Below, one piece after another: positions 30,792 through 34,370 of a DNA stretch of 34,370 nucleotides. The notes beneath the pieces are model-generated. The model was not told the DNA's origin. It worked only from the letters and a program-made list of their open reading frames with translations, and did not search any database. This DNA is from Candidatus Hydrogenedentota bacterium (lineage in GTDB: Bacteria > Hydrogenedentota > Hydrogenedentia > Hydrogenedentales > GCA-2746185). Location: NCBI GenBank assembly GCA_947486375.1, contig CANKTP010000018.1, positions 1 through 34,370 of the forward strand. Reading direction: 5' to 3'. A program made the position numbers and the translations under genes. The first letter of the stretch is position 1. Each line of letters opens with the position of its first letter.

Positions 30792-32480
30792 TTATTCGCC
30801 GCCCATGAGGGGCCATTCTACCTTCTCGAGTCGGAGCTTGTATACACGCCCGCCGAAGAGGCGGAACCCGTCCACGGCGCCATCGGCATTGCGCGTGAAG
30901 TGATAGCGCAGCGACATGGCGACGAACCCGTCGGCGTAGTTTGGCATCAGCTCGAAGGTCCCGTGCTTGGGGCGCTTCACCGTCAGTTTCCCGTCGTTCA
31001 AGGAGACGCGAAAGAATACGTCCAACTCGGGGCTGTAGTACGTCCCGGTGTAGACCTCGAATCCGTTAGCACCCTCGGGCTTAACGCCGGCCTTGACGAG
31101 ATTCTTGGTCTCGAATCCGGTCTCCTCGATGGTAACCGCAATGGACTCTCCCGAAGATTCGAACGCGACTGTCATGGGAATGCCGCGATTGATGGTCTGA
31201 AACTTCGTTTCGCTGAGGGCCTCCAATCCGAGCGCGCCTGAACCGGGCCGGATGATGCGCAGGCGCCCGTCTCCGAAGTTGAACTGCCGCATCACGCCGG
31301 TCAACGGATCGACGTAGGGACCTGCGAGGGCCTTCAGGGCATCTTCGGAGAGGGCCACGGCATCATGCCCCTCCTCGGGTTTCGGTTTCTCCTCGACCGT
31401 GTAGAGATCGGACAAATATACGTCGGCCACCTTGCGCGCGAGGCCCGCCGCGCTGACGGAACTAATGTTGCCCAATACGGCGATCTGAAGCTGTTGATCG
31501 GGAAACCACACCACCTCGCTGCGGAACCCGGCATCGGCCCCGCCATGGCCGATGATCCGCAGGCCGCGATGGGAACCGTGGGAAAGCGCGGAAGCGTAAC
31601 CGATCTCGTTGTCGTTGTTGAGGCGTCCGCGCGTCAGCATCGACTCGATTACTTCGGAACCGCCCACGGTCATCGTGCGGAAATTGTCCATCCACTTGAC
31701 GAGGTCTTCGGCCGTGGTGAAGAGACTTGTCGCGCCCGCGGTGGCGTACGAGAGCACGCTGTTCTCGAAGCCGTCGTCCTTCGGGGCGTAGGAATACGCG
31801 CGGTCCTTCACGATGAGCCGATGATCGTCGTGGTAGTGCGTACGCTCCATGCCGAGGGGCTTGAAGATACGTTCGGCGCAGAACTCGCGGAGGGGTTTTC
31901 CGCTCACCCGCTCGACGATGACGCCGAGGAGGGTGTAGCCCATGTTGCTGTAAAGCTCTTCCTCACCGGGATTGAAGTTCAACTCGCGTTGGCGCGAGAC
32001 GGCATCGAGGATGTCGGCGGTGGTGAACACGTCGTCCCAGCGCCAGCCCATCAGCCCCAGGATTTCCCACTGGTCGCGGATGCCGCTCGTGTGGTGGATG
32101 AGGTGCCGGATTGTAAGGGCCTTGCCGAAGTCGTGGACTTCGGACAGGTACTTGCGGATGTCGTCATCGAGGGAGAGTTTCCCTTCCTGCGCGAGGAGAA
32201 TGATCGCGAAGGCGGTGAACTGTTTCGAAACGGACGCGACGTGGAAGATGGTCTTCGGGGTGATTGGGATGTCGTACTCGAGTTGAGCGAGGCCGTAGCC
32301 CCTCGAGTAGAGGATTTCGCCCGCGCGGGCGACGGCCATCGAGCAGCCCGGCGAGCCCGGCTTCGTGAACTTATCGAAAACGACGTCGATCTGGTCCGTC
32401 TTCTCGTCGGCCCATGTGGCTGGCGTAACGGCCAGCAAAATGAACAGGATACGGGCGGTTGAAATGCGGCTTGACTTCAC
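30792..32480 (-). CDS. exported serine hydrolase, class C beta-lactamase/DD-peptidase family
   Basis: 562 aa. Signal peptide ARILFILLAVTPATWA, then a penicillin-binding-protein-like domain: SxxK at Ser83-Lys86 (VASVSKQFTA), YSN at 177-179 (the YxN motif), and HGG at 312-314 (in place of KTG). These three motifs are those of the beta-lactamase-related PF00144 group, which covers esterases and D-aminopeptidases. A long C-terminal part (370-562) forms a lipocalin-like beta-barrel (GPYVDPLTGVMRQFNFGDGRL ... VYTGTYYSPELDVFFRVSL) often fused to this group. The start is a GTG (32480) with GGAG 8 nt upstream. It acts in the periplasm or outside; the substrate is unknown. The ceramidase-like gene is upstream on the same strand. 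Confidence 0.93.
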   Translation of the reverse strand: MKSSRISTARILFILLAVTPATWADEKTDQIDVVFDKFTKPGSPGCSMAVARAGEILYSRGYGLAQLEYDIPITPKTIFHVASVSKQFTAFAIILLAQEGKLSLDDDIRKYLSEVHDFGKALTIRHLIHHTSGIRDQWEILGLMGWRWDDVFTTADILDAVSRQRELNFNPGEEELYSNMGYTLLGVIVERVSGKPLREFCAERIFKPLGMERTHYHDDHRLIVKDRAYSYAPKDDGFENSVLSYATAGATSLFTTAEDLVKWMDNFRTMTVGGSEVIESMLTRGRLNNDNEIGYASALSHGSHRGLRIIGHGGADAGFRSEVVWFPDQQLQIAVLGNISSVSAAGLARKVADVYLSDLYTVEEKPKPEEGHDAVALSEDALKALAGPYVDPLTGVMRQFNFGDGRLRIIRPGSGALGLEALSETKFQTINRGIPMTVAFESSGESIAVTIEETGFETKNLVKAGVKPEGANGFEVYTGTYYSPELDVFFRVSLNDGKLTVKRPKHGTFELMPNYADGFVAMSLRYHFTRNADGAVDGFRLFGGRVYKLRLEKVEWPLMGGE

Positions 32481-32547
32481 TTGGCGATCTCCGGTCGGGC
32501 TGATGTCAAAGAGGTATGGCCATGGTGCGGATGCTCTCGCCCCGGCG

Positions 32548-33921
32548 CTACGGCGTCTTGGTCAACAGTTCCTTTATTGCGGCGGTGAGCGTGCCCTCGA
32601 CCTTCGGCGAGGTGCGCGAGGTGTAGACCTGCGTTTCGTAGCCACCCTCGCCATAGGATTTCTCGGTGCCGATGTAGCCCATGCCGTAGTCGCCGTAGGC
32701 GGCGACGCAGACGGTGGCTTCCGGCATCATGGCTTGGGCCGCGAGTTGGTATTCGACGAAGGACTCGCCGGGAAGGTGGAGCAGCCGCACGGGGCCGAGC
32801 TTGAGGGCGGTCAACGGGATTGGGGTTGGCGCGCGGCTGAGCCAGGCGAGTTCCTCGGCGGCACGAAGACGGTCTCGCCAGGGGGCGTTTGTGTCTTTAA
32901 GGACGGGCCATTGCTCTTTTGCGGTGACTTCCTCACGGGGGGGAAGGAGTGCCGGATGCACAGTCCATGCGATGTCTGCGCTTGTCAGCGCGGACTTCTT
33001 CGTCGCCTCCCACGCGCGTTTCATGCCGTCGGTGAGCTTCTGGACCAGCACCGGGCGATTCTCGGGCGCTCCGTCGTTCCATTTGCCCGCGGTGACGTTG
33101 CCGCCGGCGCCGTCGAAATGGATGTGGGGGACGCCGGGCAGGGCCTTTTCGCGTTCGGCGCGGGCGAGGCCAACCGTGTCGCAGCTCACGCGGCCTTTGC
33201 CGTAGTGACTCTGGGGATGCGTCGCGTAATAGGAGAGCACGGCGACCGGAGCGTCCCCGTTCCAGAGACTGATTACTTTGACCATCGGGTCGATCAGGCC
33301 AACGGGTTCGGCGCGTACCGCCGCGTCGACCGTGGCCGACCAGCGGACTGCCTTCACCTTGCCGTCGGTTCCCATGACGCGGCGGTTCGAGGCGAACTCG
33401 TGGACTTCGGCCTCGCCGACGCCGATGTGGGTGACGGGCGTCCGCGTCTTGACAGCCTCGCGTACTGCCGCCGCAGTGCGTTCGATTGCCGCTTTCGCGG
33501 CGGCGGGGGTGTACATCGTGCCCGAGAGGCCGTGTTCAGCGAGGAGCTTTTCGGTGGTGGGATCGTAGACCGGGGCGTCGTGCTGGTGGAGCGTATGTAC
33601 CGTGGTCCTGGAGGGGTCGGTGCCGACGGCCTCGGCCAACATGGCCTTCCATTCGTCCTGGCCCTCGTTGGCGATGCCGATCCAGTCGACTGCGCAGAGC
33701 ACAATGGGTTTCTCTCCGTTTCCTGGCCACAGGATAATGCCACGTGCGCTGAGGGGATCGTCGACCGATTCGACCGGGGTTATCACCCCGCCGGCGAGGG
33801 CCGCGCCGATGGGGGGCGTCACGTCGGCGTTGAACACGGCGATTTCGACGGCGCCTGCGTTGGCGCGGGCGATTCCGGCGATCATGGCGAGGATGGCAAG
33901 GAGAATTCGATGGGATGTCAT
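32548..33921 (-). CDS. exported neutral ceramidase-like (neutral/alkaline non-lysosomal ceramidase N-terminal domain) protein
   Basis: 457 aa. Signal peptide ILLAILAMIAGIARANA. The mature protein begins VEIAVFNADVTPPIGAALAGG, the start of the ceramidase-type domain (compare [AG]xxxxDITP in homologues). TVHTLHQHDAPVYDP corresponds to the zinc-binding THTHSGP region, with QHDAP in place of THSGP. YYATHPQSHYG and HFDGAGGNVTAGKWNDG follow. Members of this group are abundant in planctomycete-like genomes, where their substrate is mostly unknown; ceramide hydrolysis should not be assumed. ATG at 33921 (AGGAAGAG about 10 nt upstream) is preferred over in-frame starts to 34164, which would run through a palindromic element. 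The serine hydrolase follows 67 bp downstream on the same strand, a likely operon. Confidence 0.88.
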   Translation of the reverse strand: MTSHRILLAILAMIAGIARANAGAVEIAVFNADVTPPIGAALAGGVITPVESVDDPLSARGIILWPGNGEKPIVLCAVDWIGIANEGQDEWKAMLAEAVGTDPSRTTVHTLHQHDAPVYDPTTEKLLAEHGLSGTMYTPAAAKAAIERTAAAVREAVKTRTPVTHIGVGEAEVHEFASNRRVMGTDGKVKAVRWSATVDAAVRAEPVGLIDPMVKVISLWNGDAPVAVLSYYATHPQSHYGKGRVSCDTVGLARAEREKALPGVPHIHFDGAGGNVTAGKWNDGAPENRPVLVQKLTDGMKRAWEATKKSALTSADIAWTVHPALLPPREEVTAKEQWPVLKDTNAPWRDRLRAAEELAWLSRAPTPIPLTALKLGPVRLLHLPGESFVEYQLAAQAMMPEATVCVAAYGDYGMGYIGTEKSYGEGGYETQVYTSRTSPKVEGTLTAAIKELLTKTP

Positions 33922-34019
33922 GGCGGGGCTCTTCCTGCTGGGTTGGATTTGGAGAGAGTGTGACATAAAACCCGATCCGCTTCGAGAATAGGGCACGCGA
34001 GGGTGGGTACAGTCAATCA

Positions 34020-34034
34020 TGAGGCTTCGCCTCA
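34020..34034. repeat. short perfect hairpin TGAGGC-TTC-GCCTCA
   Basis: 6-bp stem with a TTC loop. An A-run follows 16 bases later on the plus strand. It could be a small extragenic palindrome. Confidence 0.5.
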
Positions 34035-34062
34035 CACACAACGATGAAAAAAGCACGGGCCG

Positions 34063-34195
34063 AGGGGACTGCCTCCGCCCATTGCGCGGCGGTTTGCGTA
34101 GTGGGCGGCTGGCTGTACCAGGTCTTCCACGGTGGCCGGGGACAGCCAGCCACGTTCCACCCAAACTGCCGGGCGGAACGCGGAGGCAGTCCCCT
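34063..34195. repeat. 133-bp nested inverted repeat (MITE/REP-like)
   Basis: The outer arms are perfect over 16 bp: AGGGGACTGCCTCCGC (34063-34078) and its complement at 34180-34195. Inside, about 29 bp starting GGCGGTTTG (from 34088) pairs imperfectly with the segment ending AAACTGCC (34170), including the perfect GGCTGGCTGT/ACAGCCAGCC pair. The whole element can fold into one hairpin of roughly 55 bp with a small loop near 34120-34140. It has no coding capacity. Confidence 0.8.
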
Positions 34196-34305
34196 TATCG
34201 GGTAGTGGGTCAGTTTGAAATCGCCTGGCTGTGGCGTGATTCGTTGTTGTCCTAAAGCATGGAGAGGGCGACCACGTGAATACAACCCGGGATTTCGTCT
34301 ACGGG

Positions 34306-34369
34306 TTGGGCGGACACATAGGTCCGCTCCTACACGGATTGGTAGGGGCGGACCTATGTGTCCGCCCAA
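34306..34369. repeat. palindromic repeat pair (GGGCGGAC family) with 28-bp arms
   Basis: Two inverted copies of the GGGC[A/G]GACAC[A/G]TAGGTC unit face each other: 34306-34333 and 34342-34369 match as complements at 27 of 28 positions around an 8-nt spacer (ACGGATTG). Each arm contains its own 8-bp hairpin, so alternative folds exist. Confidence 0.9.
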
Positions 34370-34370
34370 T

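Larger units (their letters stand above)
33922..34370. other. repeat-filled region at the right edge
   Basis: About 450 bases with no credible gene. The first 100 must carry the promoter of the ceramidase-like gene. The rest is a 15-bp hairpin (34020-34034), a nested long inverted repeat (34063-34195), a plain stretch, and a 28-bp-arm palindrome at the very end (34306-34369). Frames across it translate the repeats. Confidence 0.7.

Noticed and set aside
34013-34369. Minus-strand frame at the right edge
   Set aside because: Entirely made of palindromic repeat sequence; no recognisable protein.

Overview
The window is about 34 kb of mostly GC-rich bacterial DNA. It carries single-copy housekeeping genes (purK, cysD/cysN/cysC, gltA, hemB, bcp), many secreted or membrane-anchored proteins, and dense palindromic intergenic repeats. 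Three things suggest a Planctomycetota-like or Hydrogenedentota-like free-living bacterium: a cytochrome c/copper monooxygenase/EF-hand fusion, a ceramidase-like secreted protein, and the pairing of a pyruvoyl arginine decarboxylase with a deoxyhypusine-synthase-like protein. This placement is inferred from gene content only. No rRNA, tRNA, integrase, transposase or CRISPR array was recognised.

Layout. 1-740: 5' part of purK (minus). 741-2718: gene-poor DNA, then a visibly AT-richer DUF262 gene that looks acquired. 2762-6472: sulfate activation locus, with cysC divergent from cysD-cysN; CysN has a C-terminal kinase-like domain with a damaged P-loop. 6473-8811: polyamine locus (pdaD, DHS-like) preceded by a possible short terminated transcript and a truncated NYN-domain remnant. 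8887-12240: UDP-glucuronate decarboxylase and a polytopic GT-C-like membrane protein (both minus). 12240-14833: exported DUF2911 protein, then the cytochrome c/PHM-type copper monooxygenase with four EF-hands. 14917-17378: gltA (minus), divergent from an apparently leaderless gene that is coupled to bcp. 17628-20069: large exported beta-sandwich repeat protein. 20160-20808: MntA/HepT (MNT-HEPN) toxin-antitoxin pair in which the toxin is cut by an in-frame TGA just before its catalytic motif. 20885-25858: cupin, alpha/beta hydrolase, unknown Cys-containing protein, CPBP protease and membrane-anchored GH31. 25929-26864: Panacea (DUF4065) antitoxin with a directly abutting small putative toxin. 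27048-34370: DegT aminotransferase, sodC, DUF3237 protein, hemB, serine hydrolase, ceramidase-like protein, and a repeat-filled end.

How the parts relate. CysD, CysN and CysC together turn sulfate into PAPS. PdaD makes agmatine, and the DHS-like enzyme may use it or a derivative for a longer polyamine. Bcp, SodC, the cupin and the copper monooxygenase point to an oxic, redox-active envelope. Two toxin-antitoxin loci (one broken, one apparently intact) and the DUF262 gene are the accessory or defence-like part.

Intergenic DNA is unusually patterned. At least three repeat classes occur: tandem 9-bp ATGGACNNN units at four sites, all in the same orientation; palindromes of the GGGC[A/G]GAC...GTC[T/C]GCCC type; and long inverted repeats around AGGGGACTG or AATAGGGAC cores. 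Several act as, or overlap, the 3' ends of convergent genes.
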